From the NCBI GenBank assembly GCA_938084575.1, contig CALKFG010000007.1, positions 62,001 to 126,000 on the forward strand: 64,000 nt of DNA, written 5' to 3'. The notes under the pieces are model-generated. The model worked only from the letters and a program-made list of their open reading frames with translations. It made no database searches and was not told where the DNA came from. Position numbers and translations under genes: made by a program. The stretch comes from an uncultured Hyphomonadaceae bacterium (lineage in GTDB: Bacteria; Pseudomonadota; Alphaproteobacteria; Caulobacterales; Hyphomonadaceae). Of the stretch, positions 44,418 to 51,156 are shown piece after piece; positions within the stretch are counted from its first letter, which is position 1, and the number at the start of each line of letters is the position of its first letter.

Positions 44418-45427
44418 GAGATATGCCTCCAATCGAGTATCATTTTCAGGCAGGACGGGTCTGCAAACGCGACCTGATAGGCCTTTGCGGCCTCACTTGC
44501 GGGCTGACTATGCGTCACCAGGCCATCGAGACGCAGCACGCCGCCTGAAATCAGACGCAGCACCGACTCAAGGTCCTCCGGCGCCCACTCCGCCGCAATT
44601 CTCAGCCGGACTTCTTTCATGAAGGCCGCTGGAAAGGCAAAATCAGGGCGCCCCATATAGAAGCCAGCCATCACGATTTCACCCTTGGGCGCCAGTCGGG
44701 CAATCAGGGAGTCGAGGATCCCGGAATCACCGCTCACATCACAGATCACACCATAGTCCCGGCGGCCATCTGACTCCGGCGTACAGACCGGATAATCCTC
44801 TTCGGTGAGACGGTCGGCGTTGATTTCCCAGACCGTTGGCATACCGCCCATGGCCCGTGTCAGCCGCGCCATCAGGCGCCCAAGGACGCCATGCCCGACA
44901 ATCAGTTCCGGCAAAGCCGCCGCGTCGATGGCGTGATACGCCGTCGCTGCAAGCGCCAGCAGGACCGCATCAGACGGCCTGTCCAGATCGACGGGCACAA
45001 CCTTTTCTGCCGCAACGACAAGATGCGACGCGGATGCGCCGAACAGGCCTGCCGCACCCTTAAAACCTCGGCTGCCAGGGACGAAAACACGTCTGCCAAT
45101 AAGGTCGGGGCGGGCCTCGGCCACGACAACGCGTCCGACCGCCTCATACCCGGGAACCAGAGGATAGCTCAGCCCCGGAAAAGCCGGCATCTCCCCGGCC
45201 CAGAGCAGCCGCTCCGTTCCGGTGCTGACCCCCGACCACTCAACGGCGACGACAACATCTTCGGGACCCGGGGTCGAAAGACCCAATGTCCGCACCTGCA
45301 GGTTGTTCGCGCCGAGAAACACCACCGCATTGCTTGTGTCCGGAATCGCAGTGCGGCCCTGTCCAGACAGCGCCTTTGATCCATCACTATGCCGAGTCAT
45401 AGGGGCTGGCATCACAGCAGAATTCAT
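44414..45427 (-). CDS. bchC: 3-hydroxyethyl bacteriochlorophyllide a dehydrogenase
   Basis: This zinc-type alcohol dehydrogenase-fold enzyme oxidises the C3 hydroxyethyl to the acetyl group. Conserved sequence begins at SNAVVFLGANNLQVRTLGL and includes FPGLSYPLVPGYEAVGRVV. The start is ambiguous: ATG 45427 gives 337 residues, but predicted transcription begins at about 45428, so ATG 45412 or 45400 could be used instead. It is the first bch gene of the bchCXYZ-puf run and sits directly behind a dense set of operators. Confidence 0.93.
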   Translation of the reverse strand: MNSAVMPAPMTRHSDGSKALSGQGRTAIPDTSNAVVFLGANNLQVRTLGLSTPGPEDVVVAVEWSGVSTGTERLLWAGEMPAFPGLSYPLVPGYEAVGRVVVAEARPDLIGRRVFVPGSRGFKGAAGLFGASASHLVVAAEKVVPVDLDRPSDAVLLALAATAYHAIDAAALPELIVGHGVLGRLMARLTRAMGGMPTVWEINADRLTEEDYPVCTPESDGRRDYGVICDVSGDSGILDSLIARLAPKGEIVMAGFYMGRPDFAFPAAFMKEVRLRIAAEWAPEDLESVLRLISGGVLRLDGLVTHSQPASEAAKAYQVAFADPSCLKMILDWRHIS

Positions 45428-45430
45428 ACC

Positions 45431-45448
45431 TGTCACTGTAGCTTTACA
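45431..45448. promoter_or_regulatory. PpsR/CrtJ site 1 at bchC promoter (perfect TGT-N12-ACA)
   Basis: TGTCACTGTAGCTTTACA is a perfect match to the palindrome bound by PpsR/CrtJ. It overlaps the predicted bchC -10 element. Eight bp separate it from site 2, the spacing known for cooperative binding at bchC in Rhodobacter. Confidence 0.85.
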
Positions 45449-45462
45449 TTAATTACTGTCAA
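45435..45462 (-). promoter_or_regulatory. Predicted sigma70-type bchC promoter
   Basis: On the minus strand TTGACA (45462-45457) and TACAGT (45440-45435) are separated by 16 bp, a near-consensus promoter. Transcription would begin at about 45428. Both hexamers lie within the two PpsR palindromes, so repressor binding would block polymerase. Confidence 0.65.
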
Positions 45463-45474
45463 TCTTGAATTACT
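45457..45474. promoter_or_regulatory. PpsR/CrtJ site 2 at bchC promoter
   Basis: TGTCAATCTTGAATTACT matches TGT-N12-ACA with one mismatch. It covers the -35 hexamer and is 8 bp from site 1. Confidence 0.75.
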
Positions 45475-45475
45475 C

Positions 45476-45489
45476 TTGATTTCAATCAA
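45476..45489. promoter_or_regulatory. FNR/FnrL-type box upstream of bchC
   Basis: TTGATTTCAATCAA is a perfect TTGAT-N4-ATCAA box. It is centred about 54 bp upstream of the predicted bchC transcript start and lies between the crtF stop and the PpsR pair. It suggests oxygen-dependent activation or repression of bchCXYZ-puf. The six-base stem with no U-run makes a crtF terminator unlikely. Confidence 0.75.
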
Positions 45490-45496
45490 GCCGAGA

Positions 45497-46645
45497 TCAC
45501 CGGGCTTGCAGCACGCGCGTGAGGAGTGGCTGGCGGGTGGGTCTTTCCCGCACATGGGCAAAGCCAGCCTCGTTGAGAAGGGTGGTGAGCTCGCCCCGGC
45601 TGCGTGGACGACCACTGGCCATCGCCCACAGGTATATGCCGAAATAGGCATCCCCCATCGCCTCTGCGCCGGGCGTAAGGGCCATGGGCTCGGCAATGAT
45701 GAGACGGCCGGACTTCGGCAGCGCGTCACGCACTGCGCGCAGCAGAATCCGGACCTGGTCATCATCATGATCGTGAAGGATCCGGACCAGCGTTATGGCA
45801 TCCGCGCCGGCCGGCAGGCAGTCTTTGAACATGTCGCGTCCGGCATAATGGATTTGACGGCCGGCCAGAGCTGCAGACAGCCGGGCCTCGGCCAGCGGCA
45901 CGACACCGGGCAGGTCACACAGGGTCAGTGAGAGCTTTGGATAGGCCTTGCCAGCCTCTTCGAGGAAGGCCCCAGCCCCACCGCCAACATCCATCAAATG
46001 CCGGGTGCCCCGAAAACTGCAGGCATGCAGGATTTCGGCAGCGACGAAAGCCTGGGTCTGCGCCATGAGGTCAGAATAGGCCGACACCGAATCCGTCGTG
46101 ACATCCCCCGGATGCTCCTGGCCGGCATAGGCCCAATAGCGGGCCAGCTGGGTCTGGGTGCTGCGCTGCCGGAGGGCCTCAACAGGCTCAACCAGATCCT
46201 GATACAGCAGCTTGTGATGGCGAATCATACTGAAGACGCCGGGATTGCCCAGCAAGGCCGCACCGGTTTCTCCAAGACCGTAACCCGGCCCCCGTCGCGC
46301 CAGCAGATCGAGTGCTGCGGCCGCCCGCAGCAGGCGCTCGGCCCCCATCACTGGCAGCCCCGTCTGGTCGGCAATATGCTGAACCGACTGCGGCCCGTGG
46401 CGAAGCCGCTCCAGCAGGTCGAGCTCGACGCAGGCCTGCAGCACCTGCGAATACACAAAACCGGCGCAAAGGTCGAAGGCCTGAGCCGCCTTGCGCCGGG
46501 CAAGCCGGCCAATCAGCGGCAGGCCAGCGGCCCGGACCTGAAAGCGCGGGTCCGCAATGCGGCGGTCCCGCCACGTCAGGAAGACTTCGCGCCAGCTCAA
46601 TTTGGTCCAGGCATGGTGACAGGCCTCAGGCGGGACTCGGCACAA
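45497..46645 (-). CDS. crtF: Demethylspheroidene/hydroxy-carotenoid O-methyltransferase
   Basis: This is a 382-residue SAM-dependent enzyme of the acetylserotonin O-methyltransferase type. It methylates the C1 hydroxyl of acyclic carotenoids. Motif I is HLMDVGGGAGAFLEE near residue 219, with TLVRILHDHDDDQVRILL following; the histidine there is the usual catalytic base. The start codon appears to be TTG 46645, overlapping crtE by 20 bp, with no good Shine-Dalgarno. A TTG at 46600 is the alternative. With crtC and crtD it points to spirilloxanthin-type products. Confidence 0.92.
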   Translation of the reverse strand: MCRVPPEACHHAWTKLSWREVFLTWRDRRIADPRFQVRAAGLPLIGRLARRKAAQAFDLCAGFVYSQVLQACVELDLLERLRHGPQSVQHIADQTGLPVMGAERLLRAAAALDLLARRGPGYGLGETGAALLGNPGVFSMIRHHKLLYQDLVEPVEALRQRSTQTQLARYWAYAGQEHPGDVTTDSVSAYSDLMAQTQAFVAAEILHACSFRGTRHLMDVGGGAGAFLEEAGKAYPKLSLTLCDLPGVVPLAEARLSAALAGRQIHYAGRDMFKDCLPAGADAITLVRILHDHDDDQVRILLRAVRDALPKSGRLIIAEPMALTPGAEAMGDAYFGIYLWAMASGRPRSRGELTTLLNEAGFAHVRERPTRQPLLTRVLQAR

Positions 46646-47498
46646 GCGTTGGCGGCATCAGCCGCGCTGCCTGCGCATAGACCAGATTACGCAGCAGACC
46701 GCTGCCCCGGCAATCCGGCACGGACTCGGCCGCCTGCTCAATCAAGCTGGTCAACCGCCCGACGGCGCCTTCAAGTCCAAGCAGGGTCACGGCGTTTGGA
46801 CGCCCATGCGCCGCATCCTGATTGCTGGGCTTGCCGAGGCTTTCCGCCTCCATCACCGCGTCACGCAGATCGTCAGCGACCTGATAAGCCTCTCCAAGGC
46901 GGGTGCCCAGAGCGCGCCACACGCCCGAATCAGCCCCGACAGAGGCAGCCCCGGCAGCCGCAGCGGCGACAAAGAGCGCCCCCGTCTTGGCCCGGTGATA
47001 CGCCGCAAGATCCAGCTCGGCTTCGCTCTCCCAGGCCTGGCCCGCAATGATTCCATGCGGGGTTCCCACCGCCTCGGTGATAATATCCAGCAAAACCGGC
47101 AAGACGTGCGGCCGGTCCTTTGATTCCCGCCTCAGGGTTTCAAACGCCGCAATGATCAGCGCGTCACCGGCCAGTACGGCGAGCGGCTCGCCAAAGCTGC
47201 GATGGACCGAGGGTTTGCCCCGACGCCGGTCTGCATCGTCGAAACAGGGCAAGTCGTCATGAACCAGCGAGGCACAATGCAGCAATTCGATCGCCGCACC
47301 TGCACCCGCGGCGCACTGCAGATTATCGGCCTCGCTGCAGGCATACGCAACGGCCAGAGCGAGCTGCGGGCGAACCCGCGCACCGCCGGGAAACACCGCA
47401 TGCCGTATGGCCGCACCCAGCCTGGGCGGGGCACCTCGTGACTCCGACGCGGTTACAGCGCGCTCCAGAGCCCACTCAATGAGCGCATCGGTATCCAT
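46626..47498 (-). CDS. crtE: Geranylgeranyl diphosphate synthase
   Basis: This 290-residue trans-prenyltransferase makes C20-PP for both carotenoids and the BChl tail. The first Asp-rich motif is LVHDDLPCFDDADRRRG near residues 75-90. The second is ADDLRD, slightly altered from the usual DDxxD but with its aspartates retained. ATG 47498 is preceded by a strong GGGGGAG Shine-Dalgarno. It is divergent from crtC across a short promoter region with PpsR-type sites. Confidence 0.94.
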   Translation of the reverse strand: MDTDALIEWALERAVTASESRGAPPRLGAAIRHAVFPGGARVRPQLALAVAYACSEADNLQCAAGAGAAIELLHCASLVHDDLPCFDDADRRRGKPSVHRSFGEPLAVLAGDALIIAAFETLRRESKDRPHVLPVLLDIITEAVGTPHGIIAGQAWESEAELDLAAYHRAKTGALFVAAAAAGAASVGADSGVWRALGTRLGEAYQVADDLRDAVMEAESLGKPSNQDAAHGRPNAVTLLGLEGAVGRLTSLIEQAAESVPDCRGSGLLRNLVYAQAARLMPPTLVPSPA

Positions 47499-47514
47499 GT
47501 TTCTCCCCCTTTTT

Positions 47515-47558
47515 TGTCACCCTATCTGGTCGTTTTTAATTGTCAATTTTTGTTGACG
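47515..47558. promoter_or_regulatory. PpsR/CrtJ operator pair and crtE promoter in the crtE-crtC divergent region
   Basis: TGTCAATTTTTGTTGACG (47541-47558) is nearly palindromic and misses TGT-N12-ACA by one base. A degenerate site, TGTCACCCTATCTGGTCG (47515-47532), lies exactly 8 bp away. On the minus strand TTGACA (47546-47541), a 16-bp spacer and TAGGGT (47524-47519) form the crtE promoter, covered by both sites. TTGACG on the plus strand could be the crtC -35 hexamer. Confidence 0.72.
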
Positions 47559-47567
47559 CTTGCGATC

Positions 47568-48599
47568 ATGGCGGCCAACACTGCCCCGATGGGACTGGCC
47601 TCGCCTCTGTCTGCCCGGAAACCGGACCTCAGCCGGTTCGATCGGGATGTGCCGGCCGGGGGATATGCCTGGTGGTATTTCGACGCCATGTCGGATGACG
47701 GCGCTTATGGCTTCACCGTAATCGCTTTTATCGGAAGCGTCTTTTCTCCCTATTATGCCTGGTCGGGCCGCGGCCGTCCGCGAAATCACTGTGCCCTCAA
47801 TATCGCCCTGTACGGGCCGGACCGGACACGCTGGGCCATGACGGAACGCGGCGCCCGCGACCTGCACACCACGCCGGACCTCTTCCGGGTCGGACCCAGC
47901 GAGATCCAGCGCGGCAAGGATTTCATCGAGATCCGGATAAAGGAACGGGCCGTCCCCCTGCCGCGGCGGGTAGAAGGGACCATCCGCCTGTCGCTCGATA
48001 CGCTGCATGACACGATTTTCGACATAGCCGGCAATGGCCGCCATGACTGGCAGCCCATCGCCCCCTCGGCCCGTGTCGAGGTGGCGCTCGGCGCTCCGGA
48101 TCTGAACTGGACCGGGACGGCCTATTTCGATCACAATCGGGGCCAGGTGCCGCTCGAAGATGACTTTGCCTACTGGGACTGGGCCCGCGGCGATCTGAGC
48201 AGTGGCGACACGGTGATTTTCTACAATACCGACCTGCGCGATGGTCGCCGTCTGCGCCTGTCGCGCCTGTTTCGGGCCGACGGCTCGAGCCTGACCATTC
48301 CCGACCCTCCCGAAACCGATCTCAGCCGGTCTGCCATATTTCGCATCAGGCGGCGCACCGCGGCGGATCCCGGGCACCGTGCTGTCGTGGTCAGGACCCT
48401 GGAGGACACCCCCTTCTATGCGCGCTCCCTCATCAACAGCCACGCCAGGGGTGAGGCGGTCAGGCTGATGCATGAATCCTATGTCGGCGGCCGGTTTCGG
48501 TCCCCCATTACCAAGCTGATGCTGCCCTTCAGAATGCCGCGACGGGCCGCGCGCCGCAGCCGCGTCGACAGCGGGACATCACCCGGTCTGCGCGGGTGA
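47568..48599 (+). CDS. crtC: Acyclic carotenoid 1,2-hydratase
   Basis: This 343-residue enzyme adds water across the terminal C1-C2 double bond of neurosporene or lycopene-type carotenoids. Family blocks include VPAGGYAWWYFDAMSDDGAYGFTVIAFIGSVFSPYY near the N-terminus, LNWTGTAYFDHNRGQVPLE and DFAYWDWARG. ATG 47568 is listed. If the divergent -35 at 47553-47558 is used, translation could start at ATG 47589 instead. The 3' end overlaps a convergent small gene by 21 bp. Confidence 0.93.
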   Translation: MAANTAPMGLASPLSARKPDLSRFDRDVPAGGYAWWYFDAMSDDGAYGFTVIAFIGSVFSPYYAWSGRGRPRNHCALNIALYGPDRTRWAMTERGARDLHTTPDLFRVGPSEIQRGKDFIEIRIKERAVPLPRRVEGTIRLSLDTLHDTIFDIAGNGRHDWQPIAPSARVEVALGAPDLNWTGTAYFDHNRGQVPLEDDFAYWDWARGDLSSGDTVIFYNTDLRDGRRLRLSRLFRADGSSLTIPDPPETDLSRSAIFRIRRRTAADPGHRAVVVRTLEDTPFYARSLINSHARGEAVRLMHESYVGGRFRSPITKLMLPFRMPRRAARRSRVDSGTSPGLRG

Positions 48600-48773
48600 G
48601 TCCGAGCGCCTGACCTCAGCCCCCGCCTCAGCCTCAGCCTCAGCCTCAGCCTTCGCTCTGGCCTCTGCGTCGGCCTGCTTGACCGCCTGATCGGTTTTGT
48701 AAATTTCCCAGGCCAGGAAGGCGAAGACCACGCCCCAGAAGCCGACAAGTTCGATCAGGAAGAGCGTGCTCAT
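48579..48773 (-). CDS. Small membrane protein with Ala/Glu repeat, downstream of crtB
   Basis: This 64-residue protein has an N-terminal membrane helix (about residues 3-24, LFLIELVGFWGVVFAFLAWEIY). A charged helical tail dominated by Ala-Glu repeats follows (residues about 38-52). A good AAGGAG Shine-Dalgarno precedes ATG 48773. It lies 32 bp after the crtB stop on the same strand and overlaps crtC at the 3' end. I do not recognise a family. Architecture and position suggest a membrane accessory of carotenoid synthesis, unproven. Confidence 0.6.
   Translation of the reverse strand: MSTLFLIELVGFWGVVFAFLAWEIYKTDQAVKQADAEARAKAEAEAEAEAGAEVRRSDSPAQTG
48625..48648. repeat. Hexanucleotide tandem repeat (GCCTCA x4)
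   Basis: Four perfect copies of GCCTCA, with a further partial copy, encode the Ala-Glu repeat of the small protein on the minus strand. Copy number could vary by slippage without shifting the frame, changing the tail length by two residues per unit. Confidence 0.8.
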
Positions 48774-48805
48774 TGGCCCGGCTCCTTCACCGGTCAGGGA
48801 CAGGA

Positions 48806-49855
48806 TCAGACAGACGAGCGGGTATTGACGTAGCGGTCGCGGGCTTCAAGGCGGCCGATCAGGTCGATCACCCAGGCCGACTTGCTGGGCGCGTCCTCCA
48901 GAGCCAGGCGCGGCTTGGCGGTGGCCTCAACTGCCTCAATCAGAAAATTCACTTCCGGGTGAGCCGGCGTATCCAGCGCATCTATTATCCGGCTGCTGCG
49001 AAACTGCGCCACGCCCAGCAAGGCGAGTTTACGCCGCGACGAAACAACCGCCCGCCGGGTGACCGAATCAAAGCCATTCCGCGCAATCTCAGCCCCAATG
49101 CGCTTGTAGATATGTGCCGCGGCAAGGATTGCCGACTGGCAGGATGCCGGAAGATAGACGGCGCCGGCCATGCCGCGCTCATAAAAGTCATCTGCCGCCC
49201 GCAAAAGGTCCCGGGTCAAGGCGGCGATGCCGGGGGTGGCTTCCGGTCTCCGCAACGGATTGTCCCCGGACGCATCAATCCAGTCTGTCGGCATGTAAAG
49301 TCGCCCTGCCCGCGCATCTTCGCCGATATCGCGCGCAATATTTGTCAGCTGCATCGCAATGCCGAGATCACAGGCGCGCGCCAGCGCCGGGCGCTCGCGG
49401 ACCCCCATAACAAGGGCCATCATTAGGCCAACCGTGCTGGCAACCCGCACCGCATATCCGATCAGTGCGTCCAGATCCGCATACTGACGGCCCTCAATGT
49501 CCCACTGATACCCCTCCAGAAGAGCCTCCGGAATGTCCCTGGGAATGCCATAGGTGTGCACGACCCAGGCAAAGGCCCGGTCAACCGGCCGGGATTCAGG
49601 CGTGTTCTTGTAAACCTTGTCGAGCCGGTCGCGCAGCTGTTGCAGCGCCTTCGCCTGATCATCGCCGAGATCGACAGCATCGTCGGACACCCGGCAGAAG
49701 GCATACAGCGCAAAGGCCGCATTGCGGACTTGTCGCGGCAAAAGCCAGGACGCCGCATAGAAGCTGCGCGACCCAATACGGATTGTTTCACGGCACGCCT
49801 TGAGGTCCTCCTCAAGCGACTGTCCATAAAATCCAACACTATTAACTGTCCACAT
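48806..49855 (-). CDS. crtB: Phytoene synthase
   Basis: This 349-residue enzyme joins two geranylgeranyl diphosphates to phytoene. Asp-rich motifs are DDAVDLGDD near residue 58 and the second cluster MQLTNIARDIGEDARAGRLYMP. ATG 49855 is the only in-frame ATG near the conserved start (LKACRETIRIGSRSFYAASWLLP), so the first 20 or so residues are extra. No strong Shine-Dalgarno is seen. Two perfect PpsR-type palindromes cover codons 1-12 and the region just upstream, so expression is probably repressed by PpsR. Confidence 0.94.
   Translation of the reverse strand: MWTVNSVGFYGQSLEEDLKACRETIRIGSRSFYAASWLLPRQVRNAAFALYAFCRVSDDAVDLGDDQAKALQQLRDRLDKVYKNTPESRPVDRAFAWVVHTYGIPRDIPEALLEGYQWDIEGRQYADLDALIGYAVRVASTVGLMMALVMGVRERPALARACDLGIAMQLTNIARDIGEDARAGRLYMPTDWIDASGDNPLRRPEATPGIAALTRDLLRAADDFYERGMAGAVYLPASCQSAILAAAHIYKRIGAEIARNGFDSVTRRAVVSSRRKLALLGVAQFRSSRIIDALDTPAHPEVNFLIEAVEATAKPRLALEDAPSKSAWVIDLIGRLEARDRYVNTRSSV
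49821..49838. promoter_or_regulatory. PpsR/CrtJ site inside the 5' end of crtB (perfect TGT-N12-ACA)
   Basis: TGTCCATAAAATCCAACA is a perfect palindrome match within crtB codons 6-12. It is 8 bp (49839-49846) from the second site. Confidence 0.75.
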
Positions 49856-49864
49856 AAGATGACA
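49847..49864. promoter_or_regulatory. PpsR/CrtJ site over the crtB start codon (perfect TGT-N12-ACA)
   Basis: TGTCCACATAAGATGACA is a second perfect match and spans the crtB ATG. The 8-bp separation copies the bchC arrangement. A weak crtB promoter upstream (TTGCAC ... TAGAGT on the minus strand) would place transcript initiation within the site. It could also affect the divergent ATP-grasp gene about 105 bp away. Confidence 0.75.
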
Positions 49865-49968
49865 TACTCTAGGAAGGACTGCGGAAGTGCAAGGAGTTTC
49901 TGAATGGGGGACATCCGGACCAGGCGGGTGACAGGGACCCAAGGGGTGCCTGTCGCGGGAGGCCGTGC

Positions 49969-51156
49969 ATGAATATCCTGCTCACACTTGGCCGGCTTGC
50001 CAAGGGGCTTGAGCTCGCCCGAAGCCTCTGGCAGGCGGGCCACAGGGTTATCGTCGCGGACCCGTTTCAAATGCACCTCAGCCGGCCCTCCCGGGCGGTC
50101 CGCAAGTCGTATCGGGTCACCGCTCCAAGCCAAAGCGCTGACCAGTATCTTGATGATCTTGCGGAAATCGTCGCGCGCGAGGCCATAGATCTGGTCATCC
50201 CCGTCTCGGAAGAGGCGCTCTTCACGTCGCGTCTTGGGCCACGCCTGCCCAAGGGTACGGCGCTTTTTGGACCCGGTTTCAACCAGATGTCTGTCCTGCA
50301 CGATAAGCTCAGTTTTGCCGACATCTGTCGCTCACGGGGCCTACCCGCTCCCGAAACCCATGCGGCAAACACCGCGGCTGGCCGGCAGCTGGCCGCACGA
50401 AGCGACTATGTCGTCAAGCCGATACATGGCTGTTCCGGCATCGGCCTGCGGCTGAGGCACAAGGGCGACCCGCTGACGCCCTCCGACCAGACTGCGGACA
50501 ATCTCGTCCAGCAGCGCCTTTATGGCCGGCAGATTTCCAGCTTCAGCATCACCCGGAACGGTCAGGTCCTGGCAACCGCACTGTATCAGGGCGACGTCTA
50601 TCTCGGGACCGTCTCCGTTCGGTTCAAACGGGTGGACGATCAACCCCGGATCGAAGACTGGATTCGTACTTTTGTCGCGACCGAACAGTATAGCGGCTTC
50701 ATCTCATTTGACTTTTTTGTCACCGCGGATGGCACGCCCTTTGCGATCGAATGCAACCCACGCCTGACCAGCGGCATTCATCTGATCCACCGCCAGACCC
50801 TGGCCGCGCTGATCGCTGGCACGCCGGTGTCATCCCCGGTTTTCAAGACCCGCCGGGTCTTCCAGGACGCACATGCGACCCTGACCGTCGCCTGCGGCGC
50901 CATCCTGCGGCCCGGGGACTATTTCAGAACGCTCGCCAAGGTCCTGACAACCAAGGATGTGATGTTCGACTGGCGCGACCCCGCGCCCTTTTTCCTGATG
51001 ACTCCCATGTCCTGGGATACGCTGCGCCAGGCACTGTTTGACGGTGTGCCGCTAACCGATGCCGCCACACGCGATATTCTCTGGAGCGGCGATCGACCGG
51101 CCACGCCACCGACAGGCAGGGAGGTCAGGCTCGATGACGCCGTACACGGACACTGA
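49969..51156 (+). CDS. ATP-grasp domain ligase embedded in the carotenoid genes
   Basis: This 395-residue protein has an N-terminal Rossmann-like preATP-grasp domain (MNILLTLGRLAKGLELARSLWQAGH). The ATP-grasp fold follows, with YVVKPIHGCSGIGLRL (nucleotide-binding lysine/loop, about residues 145-160) and the metal-binding FAIECNPRLTSGIHLI near 260. Such enzymes activate a carboxylate as acyl phosphate and join it to an amine, thiol or hydroxyl. The gene is divergent from crtB and overlaps the P450 gene by 32 bp at its 3' end. ATP-grasp enzymes are not standard PGC members. The substrate is unknown; a carotenoid acid is one possibility. Confidence 0.8.
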   Translation: MNILLTLGRLAKGLELARSLWQAGHRVIVADPFQMHLSRPSRAVRKSYRVTAPSQSADQYLDDLAEIVAREAIDLVIPVSEEALFTSRLGPRLPKGTALFGPGFNQMSVLHDKLSFADICRSRGLPAPETHAANTAAGRQLAARSDYVVKPIHGCSGIGLRLRHKGDPLTPSDQTADNLVQQRLYGRQISSFSITRNGQVLATALYQGDVYLGTVSVRFKRVDDQPRIEDWIRTFVATEQYSGFISFDFFVTADGTPFAIECNPRLTSGIHLIHRQTLAALIAGTPVSSPVFKTRRVFQDAHATLTVACGAILRPGDYFRTLAKVLTTKDVMFDWRDPAPFFLMTPMSWDTLRQALFDGVPLTDAATRDILWSGDRPATPPTGREVRLDDAVHGH

